Assembly: GCA_036745275.1 (NCBI GenBank)
Contig: DAIOGK010000008.1
Location: 85,613-149,612, forward strand
Length of the DNA stretch: 64,000 bases
Direction of reading: 5' to 3'
Origin: JAIUNP01 sp020161975
GTDB lineage: Bacteria; Pseudomonadota; Alphaproteobacteria; Rhizobiales; Beijerinckiaceae
The translations under genes were made by a program, and so were the position numbers. Under the pieces are notes generated by a model. It was not told the DNA's origin and made no database searches. It was given only the letters and a program-made list of their open reading frames with translations. Shown here one piece after another: positions 34,894 through 43,690 of this stretch (within the stretch, counting starts at the first letter, position 1; every line of letters begins with the position of its first letter).

Positions 34894-36390
34894 ATGAGCG
34901 ACACCCATCACGACGTTTACGACACCGGCCTCGACACCGACCAGACTTTCGGGCGCGAGAGCGACGATCTCGGCGAAAAATGCGGTGTCTTTGGTGTTTA
35001 TGGCCATGCGGATGCCGCTGCAATTACCGCGCTGGGGCTGCACGCCTTGCAACATCGCGGGCAGGAAGCGGCGGGAATTTGCAGCTTCGATGGTCAGCGC
35101 TTCTTTTCAGAACGCCGCATGGGGCTGGTCGGTGATCACTTCTCGCGCGGCGATGTCATTGAGCGGCTGCCCGGCAATGCGGCCATCGGCCATGTGCGCT
35201 ATTCGACGGCGGGTGGCACAATCTTGCGCAATGTCCAACCGCTGTTTGCAGAACTGCACGGCGGCGGTTTTGCGCTGGCGCACAATGGCAACCTGACCAA
35301 CGGCATGACGCTGCGGCGGGATCTGATCCGCTCCGGCGCGCTCTATCAGTCCACATCCGATACCGAAGCGATGCTGCATCTGGTGGCGCGATCCAGCCGC
35401 AACCGTTTCATCGACCGCTTCATCGACGGGCTCAGCCGGGTTGAAGGCGCCTATTCCTTCGTGGCGCTGACCAACAAGAAGATGGTGGGCGCGCGCGATC
35501 CGTACGGGTTCCGCCCGCTGGTGCTGGGTATGCTGGATGGCTGCTATATCCTTGCCTCCGAGACCTGCGCGCTCGACATTATCGGCGCGCGCTTCGTGCG
35601 TGATATCGAAGCGGGCGAGATCGTGGTGATCACGGACGAGGGCATCGAGTCGATCAAGCCCTTTCCGCAGCAGCCGACCCGACCCTGCATCTTCGAGTAT
35701 ATCTATTTCGCGCGACCCGATTCCATGGTTCACGGCCACTCGGTCTATGAAGCGCGCAAGGCGTTCGGCGCGGAACTCGCGCGGCAGGAACCGGTGGATG
35801 CCGATGTGGTGATCCCGGTGCCGGATTCAGGGGTTCCGGCCGCCATCGGTTATGCCCAGGCCTCGGGCATTCCGTATGAACTCGGCATCATCCGCAATCA
35901 CTATGTCGGGCGCACCTTCATCCAGCCGACGCAGGCGGCGCGCGACACCGGTGTGCGCATGAAGCACTCCGCGAACCGTTCCGTGGTGACGGGCAAGCGC
36001 ATCGTACTGATCGATGATTCCATCGTGCGCGGCACCACTTCGATGAAGATCGTCAAGATGATGCGCGAGGCGGGTGCCCGCGAGGTTCATTTCCGCATTG
36101 CCTCGCCGCCGATCAAGTTTCCGGACTATTACGGCATCGACATGCCGGATCAGCAGAAGCTGTTCGCCGCCAATCACTCGATCGAGGAAATGCGGCGCTT
36201 CATCGGCTGCGACAGCCTTGCCTTCATTTCGGTCGATGGCATGTATCGCGCGCTCGGCCATCCCGAAGGGCGCAATCCCGCCCGGCCGCTGTTTGCCGAT
36301 CATTGCTTCACCGGCGATTATCCCACGCAGATCCGCGATCTCGTTGGCGAAGGCCCGAAACAGCTTTCCATGCTGGCCGAGGGGGGCTGA
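34894..36390 (+). CDS. purF: Amidophosphoribosyltransferase PurF
   Basis: 498 residues. The catalytic nucleophile C30 follows a 29-residue propeptide (EKC|GVFGVYGHADAAAI), as in the class of PurF that is processed. The glutaminase domain has ALQHRGQEAAGI and the PRPP site is RIVLIDDSIVRGTTSMKI. The Fe-S cysteines common to this class are compatible with the C-terminal sequence GCDSLAF. It is the first committed enzyme of purine synthesis. GAGGGAGGC precedes the ATG. Confidence 0.95.
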   Translation: MSDTHHDVYDTGLDTDQTFGRESDDLGEKCGVFGVYGHADAAAITALGLHALQHRGQEAAGICSFDGQRFFSERRMGLVGDHFSRGDVIERLPGNAAIGHVRYSTAGGTILRNVQPLFAELHGGGFALAHNGNLTNGMTLRRDLIRSGALYQSTSDTEAMLHLVARSSRNRFIDRFIDGLSRVEGAYSFVALTNKKMVGARDPYGFRPLVLGMLDGCYILASETCALDIIGARFVRDIEAGEIVVITDEGIESIKPFPQQPTRPCIFEYIYFARPDSMVHGHSVYEARKAFGAELARQEPVDADVVIPVPDSGVPAAIGYAQASGIPYELGIIRNHYVGRTFIQPTQAARDTGVRMKHSANRSVVTGKRIVLIDDSIVRGTTSMKIVKMMREAGAREVHFRIASPPIKFPDYYGIDMPDQQKLFAANHSIEEMRRFIGCDSLAFISVDGMYRALGHPEGRNPARPLFADHCFTGDYPTQIRDLVGEGPKQLSMLAEGG

Positions 36391-36393
36391 TCG

Positions 36394-37137
36394 ATGTCGA
36401 GACCGTTCGCGGGACGCGTCGCGCTTGTCACCGGGGCCTCGCGCGGCATCGGTCGTTCGGCTGCGCTGGCGCTGGCGGGGGCCGGAGCGCATGTCATTGC
36501 CGCAGCCCGGACCATTGGCGCTCTCGAAGCACTCGACGATGAAATCCGCGCGCTTGGCGGTACGGCGACGCTGGTGCCGATCGACCTCAAGGACCTTGAG
36601 GCCGTGGACCGCTTCGCGCCGGCCATCGCGCAGCGCTGGAGCAAGCTCGACATTCTCGTTGGCAACGCCGGGCTGCTGGGACCGCTTTCACCTGTGGCGC
36701 ATATCGAGGACAAGACCTTCGATGATGTGTTTCGCGTCAACGTGACGGCGAATTTCCGTCTGCTCCGGGCGCTCGACCCCGCCCTGCGTGCCGCCGATGC
36801 TGGGCGCGTGCTGATGATCACATCCGGTGCTGCGCGCCGTGTGCGCGCGTTCTGGGGCGCCTATGCGGCGTCGAAGGCGGCGCTGGAAGCGTTGGTCCGG
36901 GCCTATGCCGCAGAGACGATGAATATCACCAACGTTCGCGCGATGTTGGTCGACCCCGGCCGGATGCGCACGGCCATGCGCGCTGCCGCCATGCCCGGCG
37001 AGGACCCTGAAAGCCTGCCCCACCCCGACAGCATCGCACCCGCGATCCTTAAGCTCGCCGCTCCGGATTGGACCGAGACAGGCAAGCTTTACGAGGTTTC
37101 GACCGGCGAGGTCATCGCCTACGAGCAGCCGCGCTAG
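36394..37137 (+). CDS. Short-chain dehydrogenase/reductase
   Basis: 247 residues of classical SDR type. The cofactor motif is VTGASRGIGRSAALALAGAG near residue 12, NAG is in VGNAGLLGPLS, and the active-site Ser-Tyr-Lys are in ITSGAARR and YAASKAALEA. Substrate unknown. The four-base spacing from the purF stop and its conserved place after purF in related genomes suggest one transcript. It is probably NAD(P)-dependent. Confidence 0.92.
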   Translation: MSRPFAGRVALVTGASRGIGRSAALALAGAGAHVIAAARTIGALEALDDEIRALGGTATLVPIDLKDLEAVDRFAPAIAQRWSKLDILVGNAGLLGPLSPVAHIEDKTFDDVFRVNVTANFRLLRALDPALRAADAGRVLMITSGAARRVRAFWGAYAASKAALEALVRAYAAETMNITNVRAMLVDPGRMRTAMRAAAMPGEDPESLPHPDSIAPAILKLAAPDWTETGKLYEVSTGEVIAYEQPR

Positions 37138-37210
37138 ACACGGGCGAAGGCTGAGCCGTCAGGCATTTTCGGCACCGGCGCGGCGGATCTTCTCCGCCCC
37201 CCCACACCGT

Positions 37211-38818
37211 TCACATCCGGAATACGCCGAAAGTCGTCTCTTCCACCGGCGCGTTGAGGCAGGCGGAAAACGCCAGCGCCAGCACGCGCCGCGTTTCCGA
37301 AGGCAGGATGATGCCATCATCCCACAGCCGCGCGGTCGCGTGGTATGGACTGCCCTCCTCCTCGTATTTCGCGCGGATCGGCGCCTTGAAGGCCTCCTCA
37401 TCCTCGGCGGGCCAGGCGCGGCCATCAGCCTCGATGTTGTCGCGGCGGACGGTGGCCAGTACGCTCGCCGCCTGCTCGCCTCCCATCACCGAGATGCGGC
37501 TGTTGGGCCAGGTGAACAGAAAGCGCGGCGAATAGGCGCGCCCGCACATGCCATAATTACCCGCGCCGAACGAGCCACCGACCAGCAGCGTGATCTTCGG
37601 CACCCGCGCGCAGGCAACCGCCGTCACCAGCTTGGCGCCATCCTTGGCAATGCCGCCGGCCTCATATTGACTGCCCACCATGAAGCCCGAAATATTCTGG
37701 AGGAACAGCAGCGGAATCCGCCGCTGGCAGCAGAGTTCGATGAAATGCGCGCCCTTCTGCGCACTTTCAGAGAAAAGGATGCCATTGTTGGCGATGATGC
37801 CGACCGGGATACCGTGGATGCGGGCAAAGCCCGTCACCAGCGTCGTGCCATAGAGCGCCTTGAACTCGTCAAACGCCGAATCATCGACAATACGGGCGAT
37901 GACCTCGCGGATATCGTACTGCTTCTTGAGGTCTGTCGGCACCAGCGCTTCAAGCTCCGCGGCATCGAACCGTGGCGGCACGGGATCGTCGAGATGGATG
38001 CCAGGCGTCTTGGTCGTATTGAGATTGGCAACGATGCGCCGGGCCAGAGCCAGCGCGTGCGTGTCATCCACGGCATAATGATCCGCGACACCCGACTTGC
38101 GCGTATGAACCTCGGCCCCGCCGAGATCCTCCGCCGAAACCACCTCGCCCGTCGCCGCCTTCACCAGCGGCGGCCCGCCGAGAAAGATCGTGCCCTGCCG
38201 GCGCACGATGATCGTCTCGTCGCTCATGGCCGGCACATAGGCGCCGCCTGCTGTACACGACCCCATCACCACCGCGATTTGCGGAATACGCGCCGCCGAC
38301 AGCGTGGCCTGATTGTAGAAGATGCGCCCGAAATGCTCCCGATCCGGGAATACGTCCGTCTGATGCGGCAGGTTGGCGCCCCCCGAATCAACGAGATAAA
38401 CGCATGGGAGCCGGTTTTCGCGGGCAATTTCCTGCGCCCGGAGGTGCTTTTTCACCGTCATCGGATAATAGGTGCCGCCCTTGATCGTCGCATCGTTGCA
38501 GACGATCATCACCTCCCTGCCCTCCACGCGACCAATGCCGGCAATCATGCCGGCGCCGTGAATGGCATCCTCATACATGTCAAAGGCGGCCAGCGAGCCG
38601 ATTTCCAGAAAGGCCGAGCCGGGGTCGAGCAGCCGCAACACACGGTCGCGCGGCAGCAGCTTGCCCCGTGCCGTATGCCGCTCGCGCGCCTTGACATTGC
38701 CGCCGAGCGCCGCTTCGGCCCGTCGCTCTGCCAGGGTCGCCCGCAGTTCGGACCATGCCGCAGCATTGGCCGTCGCTTCGGGAGAGGTCGGGTCAAAAGT
38801 CGATTTGAGAATGGCCAC
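37211..38818 (-). CDS. Acyl-CoA carboxylase carboxyltransferase subunit, methylcrotonyl-CoA type
   Basis: 535 residues of the biotin-dependent carboxyltransferase family. The N-terminal half has ARERHTARGKLLPRDRVLRL and LVDSGGANLPHQTDVFPDRE; the latter with FYNQATLSAARIPQIAVVMG is typical of MccB (3-methylcrotonyl-CoA carboxylase beta). The C-terminal half has LVGGSFGAGNYGMCGRAYSP and ISVMGGEQAASVLATVRRDN. No biotin carboxylase/carrier partner or other leucine-degradation gene is in the window, which is unusual but not rare. It could also carboxylate a related branched substrate such as geranyl-CoA. Confidence 0.9.
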   Translation of the reverse strand: MAILKSTFDPTSPEATANAAAWSELRATLAERRAEAALGGNVKARERHTARGKLLPRDRVLRLLDPGSAFLEIGSLAAFDMYEDAIHGAGMIAGIGRVEGREVMIVCNDATIKGGTYYPMTVKKHLRAQEIARENRLPCVYLVDSGGANLPHQTDVFPDREHFGRIFYNQATLSAARIPQIAVVMGSCTAGGAYVPAMSDETIIVRRQGTIFLGGPPLVKAATGEVVSAEDLGGAEVHTRKSGVADHYAVDDTHALALARRIVANLNTTKTPGIHLDDPVPPRFDAAELEALVPTDLKKQYDIREVIARIVDDSAFDEFKALYGTTLVTGFARIHGIPVGIIANNGILFSESAQKGAHFIELCCQRRIPLLFLQNISGFMVGSQYEAGGIAKDGAKLVTAVACARVPKITLLVGGSFGAGNYGMCGRAYSPRFLFTWPNSRISVMGGEQAASVLATVRRDNIEADGRAWPAEDEEAFKAPIRAKYEEEGSPYHATARLWDDGIILPSETRRVLALAFSACLNAPVEETTFGVFRM

Positions 38819-38922
38819 GCAGGATCACCGATCATCGTTGTTCAGGCAAAGGTAGCGGCCTGCCGGGCGATCTGGCAACCAGCGTATTGGCGCAATGCAC
38901 TTCGCATTTGGCCCAATGCCGT

Positions 38923-39501
38923 TCAGGCCTTCTTCTCATCCTCCTCCCTGAGGCGAACAGGGCTGGCGTTCTCATGAAACTTGCCGCGATTGTCGCGAAT
39001 GGCAGCGCGGATCATGTCCATGTCGCGCGTTACATCCCCCGTCAGGTGAACGGTTGTGCCAAATCCGACGTACTTCTTCTCGAAGTTGATTTCCGCCACC
39101 TGAATCGGCACGCCCGCCGCCAGCGCGATACGATAGAAGCCGGATTTCCAGTGCTCGACCTTGGAACGCGTACCTTCCGGCGGCACGATGAGCCGCACCG
39201 GCTCCCTTGAATCACGAATGGCATTGGCCACCTGCTGCACCAGCCCCTGCGGCGCGGACCGGTCCACGGAAATGCCGCCCAGCCAACGCATTAGCCCGGC
39301 GAAGGGAAAGGGGAACAACTGCTTCTTGCCCAGCCAGTTCAGCTTGATGCCAAAATGGAAGGCCACCGCCTGCACGACGATGAAATCCCAGTTGCTGGTA
39401 TGCGGATAGCCAATGATGATGCACTTTTCCGGCACGTTGACCATGGGCCGCACGGTCCAACCGGTCAGTTTGAGGCCGAGATCGGCCAGAAGCTTCAGCA
39501 T
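38923..39501 (-). CDS. PlsC-like acyltransferase (lysophospholipid family)
   Basis: 192 residues from ATG 39501. The acyltransferase catalytic HX4D motif is in GYPHTSNWDFIVVQAVA, and the phosphate-binding motif is in LIVPPEGTRSKVEHWKSGFY. There is no strong membrane anchor, only a short hydrophobic start. It is smaller than typical PlsC (about 240), so it belongs to the short glycerol acyltransferase branch. Role in phospholipid or ornithine-lipid acylation is inferred. It is isolated between MccB and PepA on the same strand. Confidence 0.85.
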   Translation of the reverse strand: MLKLLADLGLKLTGWTVRPMVNVPEKCIIIGYPHTSNWDFIVVQAVAFHFGIKLNWLGKKQLFPFPFAGLMRWLGGISVDRSAPQGLVQQVANAIRDSREPVRLIVPPEGTRSKVEHWKSGFYRIALAAGVPIQVAEINFEKKYVGFGTTVHLTGDVTRDMDMIRAAIRDNRGKFHENASPVRLREEDEKKA

Positions 39502-39616
39502 GCGTCCCTTCCCTCGGCAGGCCATTTTTACGGCATGGTCTTGTCCGGCAATTCAGCCCGAAATCGCCGGCGAGGCAAGCGGGGAGCGGCAGCCCCGCAC
39601 GGCGAACTTGCGCGCC

Positions 39617-41104
39617 CTATTCGTAGTGATCCTTCACGAGCCGGTCGAGCAGGCGCACGCCCCAGCCCGGGCCCCAGGAGCGATTGATGTCCGAATTCGG
39701 CGCGGCCATGCCGGTGCCGGCAATGTCGAGATGGGCCCAGGGCACATCGTTGACGAAGCGCTGAAGGAACTGCGCCGCTGTAATCGAACCGGCATAGCGA
39801 CCGCCGGAGTTCTTCACATCCGCAAAGCGTGAGTCGATGATCTTGTCGTATTCCGGCCCCATCGGCAGGCGCCAAAGCTTCTCGCCAGTCGCCTTGCCGC
39901 TGTCGAACAGGCGCTGGGCGAGTTCGTCATTGTTGGAGAACAGGCCGGCATAATCCTGGCCGAGCGCCACCAGAATCGCGCCGGTCAATGTAGCGAGATT
40001 GACCATGAACTTCGGTTTGAACCGGTCCTGCACATACCAGAGCACGTCGGCCAGCACGAGCCGGCCTTCCGCATCGGTATTGATGATCTCGATGGTCTGG
40101 CCGGAGAGTGAGGTCACGATATCGCCGGGACGCTGGGCCTTACCGTCGGGCATGTTCTCGACCAGGCCGATGGCGCCAATGACATTGCACTTGGCCTTGC
40201 GCGATGCCAGCGCGTGCATCAGCCCGACCACGCAGGCCGCGCCCGCCATGTCGCCTTTCATGTCTTCCATGCCTGCCGCCGGCTTGATGGAAATGCCGCC
40301 GGTGTCGAACACCACACCCTTGCCGATGAAGGCAACCGGCGCGTCCTTGGCATTCTTGGCGCCGTTCCAGCGCATGATCACGACCTGGCTTTCTTCCGCA
40401 GAGCCCTGCCCCACACCGAGCAACGCACGCATCCCGATCTTGCGCATCTCCTTTTCGCCAAGAATCTCGATCTCGACGCCCAGCTTCTGCAACTGGCTGG
40501 CACGGCGGGCAAATTCCGTCGGGGTCAGCACATTCGGCGGCTCATTCACGAGGTCGCGGGCGATGATGATGCCTTCCGCAAGTCCGTCGCGCGCCTTGCC
40601 CTGCTTTTTTGCAGCGCCATGGTCGGCGAGATGCAGGGTCACTGCGCCGGGCAGGCCGGCGTCTTCGTCGGACTTCTTTTTCGTCTTGTACTTTTCAAAG
40701 CCATAGGCGCGCAGGCTGAGGCCAAGGGCGACATCGGCCGCTGCGGCTGCATCCGCGCCCGGAATATCAAGCAGGATGCTGGCGGTGCGTCCGGCGGGCA
40801 GCTTTGCAAACAGCTTTCCGCCCAGATTGGTCCAGTTGATCTTAGCGCGATCCGCATCGCTGCCCGTGCCGATCACGATCACGCGGCCCGCCGGCACATT
40901 CTGCGGCGCGACGAGATCCAGCGCGCTGCCGGCCTTGCCCTTGAACCCCTCGCCTTCCGCCGCCGACCGGAACAGGGCCGGAAATTCGGGCCCAAGCCGC
41001 CCGGCAACGTCTGGCAGGGCAAGCGTATCGCCCATGAACAGCAGCACCACGGGCTGGAGGCCGGCATCGTTTGAGCCATAGGAGACGGTGAAACCCTGCG
41101 CCAT
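39617..41104 (-). CDS. pepA: Leucyl aminopeptidase PepA
   Basis: 495 residues from ATG 41104 (MAQGFTVSYGSND). A long upstream extension to 41326 lacks family similarity. The M17 catalytic domain has FIGKGVVFDTGGISIKPAAG, DMKGDMAGAACVVGLM and the signature NTDAEGRLVLADVLWY, which together provide the two-metal site and active-site lysine and arginine. It is a cytosolic hexameric aminopeptidase. It is transcribed away from lptF, with a 283-base spacer. Confidence 0.95.
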   Translation of the reverse strand: MAQGFTVSYGSNDAGLQPVVLLFMGDTLALPDVAGRLGPEFPALFRSAAEGEGFKGKAGSALDLVAPQNVPAGRVIVIGTGSDADRAKINWTNLGGKLFAKLPAGRTASILLDIPGADAAAAADVALGLSLRAYGFEKYKTKKKSDEDAGLPGAVTLHLADHGAAKKQGKARDGLAEGIIIARDLVNEPPNVLTPTEFARRASQLQKLGVEIEILGEKEMRKIGMRALLGVGQGSAEESQVVIMRWNGAKNAKDAPVAFIGKGVVFDTGGISIKPAAGMEDMKGDMAGAACVVGLMHALASRKAKCNVIGAIGLVENMPDGKAQRPGDIVTSLSGQTIEIINTDAEGRLVLADVLWYVQDRFKPKFMVNLATLTGAILVALGQDYAGLFSNNDELAQRLFDSGKATGEKLWRLPMGPEYDKIIDSRFADVKNSGGRYAGSITAAQFLQRFVNDVPWAHLDIAGTGMAAPNSDINRSWGPGWGVRLLDRLVKDHYE

Positions 41105-41387
41105 TGTGTTCTGTCCTTTCACGGGCCTGATGCGGCAGAAGGGCCGGCCTGACCTGCGGTGGAGCCCTTCCGAATCGCGCGGGTCGATTTTAGGGCGTCT
41201 CCCCGCAATTGGGAGAGGTTTGACGCGTGATGTCTGATCGGGCCGGACTTTTTTGCCACAGGAAGCGCCGAAGTGTCCGTCGCCGGCGCCGTGGCTCCAG
41301 ACAATCGGGCGCGTCTGCCTTATCAATGCCGTGTTGCCGGATTTTGGATTCCCACCCTCGAAACACAGGACCTGCTTCCGATTGCCG

Positions 41388-42605
41388 ATGAAGAGTATTG
41401 AGCGTTACATTTTCCGCACGGCGGTGAGTTCGTTCCTGCTGTGCCTGTTTGCGCTGACGGCAGTGATCTGGATCACTTCGGCGTTGCGCGAGCTTGATCT
41501 TGTGACCGGCAAGGGCCAGTCGCTCATGATGTTTCTCTACTTCACCATGCTGTCCATACCGGCGCTGGTGATGATCATCGCACCGCTCGCCCTGTTCATT
41601 TCCATCATCTACACGCTCAACAAGCTGAACAGCGACAGCGAACTGATCGTGATGAATGCCGCCGGCATTCCGCCGATGCGCATTCTGCGCCCGTTCCTCA
41701 TCCTCACGATCATCGTGACGGTTCTGGTGGGAGCCATCACCGTCAAGATCATGCCGGACAGTTTTCGCGAGTTGCGCAATCTCGTCGCCAAGATCCGCGC
41801 CGATGTGATCACGCAGTTCGTGCAGGAAGGAAAGTTCATCTCGCTCGATCAGGGAATCACCTTCCACTATCGCGAGAAGGGCGCCAACGACACGATGCGC
41901 GGCATCATGTTTCAGGACCGACGCAACCTGAACCTGGTCACCACCTATCTTGCCGAACGCGGACGCATTATCGAGGTCGATGACACGCCGTATTTCGTGC
42001 TCGAAAAGGGCAGTATGCAGCGCCAGGACAAGAACCGCACCGAATCGGCGCTGGTGAACTTCGAGCGTTACGCACTCGATCTCGACCAGTTGAGCGAGGG
42101 CAAGGGGCCCATCGGCTATAAGCCGCGCGAGCGGACGACGACGGAACTGATGAGCCTCGACATGAGCGACGGCTACGTTCAGGCGCAATATGGCCGCTTC
42201 CGCGCCGAACTGCATGAACGGTTCTCCCAGCCGCTTTATGCGCTGGCGACACTGGGAATTGCCTTTGCCGCACTGGGCTCTGCCCGCACCACGCGTCAGG
42301 GCCGGGGTTCCGCCATGGCGGCGGCCGGGCTGGCGATGCTGATTCTGCGCATAGCCGGGTTCTGGGCCTCGTCACTGGCGGTGCGCAGTGCGGGTGGTGT
42401 CTTTGCGATGTATCTCGTGCCGCTGCTGGCGACAGTCATCGCCGGGCTGTTCATCTGGTGGTCGCAGGAGCGACCCAAAACGCTGGTTGCGCTGGTTGCG
42501 CGCGTCAGTGCGGAACTGGAGCGCCGTGGGATCGCAGCGCGCTGGCGCGCATTTGATCCGGTGAAACTGGTCCAGCAGTTCGTGCCGAAAGTCCGGCGTA
42601 CATGA
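41388..42605 (+). CDS. lptF: LPS export ABC transporter permease LptF
   Basis: 405 residues from ATG 41388 (MKSIERYIFRTAVSSFLLCL). Three N-terminal and three C-terminal helices enclose a beta-jellyroll periplasmic domain (about residues 130-270). The helix MIIAPLALFISIIYTLNKLN followed by SDSELIVMNAAGI is the LptF/LptG coupling-helix motif. With LptG it extracts LPS from the inner membrane, powered by LptB encoded elsewhere. Its end overlaps lptG by four bases. Confidence 0.92.
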   Translation: MKSIERYIFRTAVSSFLLCLFALTAVIWITSALRELDLVTGKGQSLMMFLYFTMLSIPALVMIIAPLALFISIIYTLNKLNSDSELIVMNAAGIPPMRILRPFLILTIIVTVLVGAITVKIMPDSFRELRNLVAKIRADVITQFVQEGKFISLDQGITFHYREKGANDTMRGIMFQDRRNLNLVTTYLAERGRIIEVDDTPYFVLEKGSMQRQDKNRTESALVNFERYALDLDQLSEGKGPIGYKPRERTTTELMSLDMSDGYVQAQYGRFRAELHERFSQPLYALATLGIAFAALGSARTTRQGRGSAMAAAGLAMLILRIAGFWASSLAVRSAGGVFAMYLVPLLATVIAGLFIWWSQERPKTLVALVARVSAELERRGIAARWRAFDPVKLVQQFVPKVRRT

Positions 42606-43690
42606 TCCTGTTTTCCACGCTCAGCCGCTATTTTGGGAAACGGTTTCTCAGCGCCATTCTTGGCGTGTTTCTCACCGTATTCGTGCTGATCTTCACCATC
42701 GATCTGGTGGAACTGATGCGCCGCGCCGGCGAGGCGGAGGGCGCGACCACGCTGCGGCTCGCCCGGCTGGCCCTGTTCCGCACACCGGCTGTGGCTGAGC
42801 AGGTGCTGCCGTTTGCGATTCTGTTTGCGGCCCTTGCGACCTTCCTCCAACTCAGCCGCAAGCTGGAGCTGGTGGTGGCGCGCGCGGCAGGTGTTTCGGC
42901 CTGGCAGTTTTCGCTGCCGCTGATCGTGATCGCGGCGCTCGCAGGCCTGTTTGCAACTATGGTTTACAATCCGTTGGCGACCACGCTGAAGGATCGCGCC
43001 AATGAGCAGGAATCGGTGTTGTTCGGTCGCAAGGGCACCGGCGGCTCGGAAAAGGGCGTATGGTTCCGCCAGCGTTCCGTGGATGGCGAGGCGATTTTCC
43101 GGGCGGCCAGCCTCGACGAGAACACATTTTCCCTCAAGGATGTCACGGCTTTTGTCTTCCACACCGATGGAACTTTTCTGGAGCGCATTGAAGCACCAAT
43201 GGCGGTTTTGACCGGAAATGCCTGGGTTTTTGAGAAGGCGCGCGTCCTTTCGGTCGGAATCGAACCGCAGATCGTCGACCGCTACCTGCTCGCCACCTAC
43301 CTCACGCCGGCCGAGTTGCGGGGTGCGGTGGGACAGACACAGGCTGTGTCCTTCTGGTCGCTACCGACTGTTGTCCGCACACTGGAACTTGCAGGGCTCG
43401 ACGCAACGCGGTATCGGCTGAGGTATCAGTCGTTGCTGGCGCGCCCGGCACTGCTGACGGCAATGGTCCTGATCGCAGCGTCGGTTTCCTTAAGGTTTAT
43501 GCGGTCAGGTGGCTTTGCAGGAATGGTCTTGAGTGGCGTCGCAGCGGGGTTTCTGTTGTATGTGGCAACGCGCATTGTCGAGGATCTCGGACAGGCCGGG
43601 GTGGTGTCGACTGTCTTTGCCGCATGGGCCGCGCCGGTGATCGGTGGGTTGATGGGAACTTTGACGCTCTTGCATAGGGAGGACGGCTGA
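42602..43690 (+). CDS. lptG: LPS export ABC transporter permease LptG
   Basis: 362 residues. N-terminal helix FLSAILGVFLTVFVLIFTID; coupling region LPFAILFAALATFLQLSRKL with ELVVARAAGVSAWQ, which matches LptG. C-terminal helices follow RFMRSGGFAGMVLSGVAAGF. It completes the LptFG heterodimer. Its stop TGA overlaps the ATG of lptD by one base, so lptF-lptG-lptD is a tightly coupled operon. Confidence 0.93.
   Translation: MILFSTLSRYFGKRFLSAILGVFLTVFVLIFTIDLVELMRRAGEAEGATTLRLARLALFRTPAVAEQVLPFAILFAALATFLQLSRKLELVVARAAGVSAWQFSLPLIVIAALAGLFATMVYNPLATTLKDRANEQESVLFGRKGTGGSEKGVWFRQRSVDGEAIFRAASLDENTFSLKDVTAFVFHTDGTFLERIEAPMAVLTGNAWVFEKARVLSVGIEPQIVDRYLLATYLTPAELRGAVGQTQAVSFWSLPTVVRTLELAGLDATRYRLRYQSLLARPALLTAMVLIAASVSLRFMRSGGFAGMVLSGVAAGFLLYVATRIVEDLGQAGVVSTVFAAWAAPVIGGLMGTLTLLHREDG

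Noticed and set aside
37182..37198. Hairpin GGCGGA/TCCGCC between the SDR and the carboxylase gene as terminator
   Set aside because: The stem is only six base pairs and has no T-run on either side.
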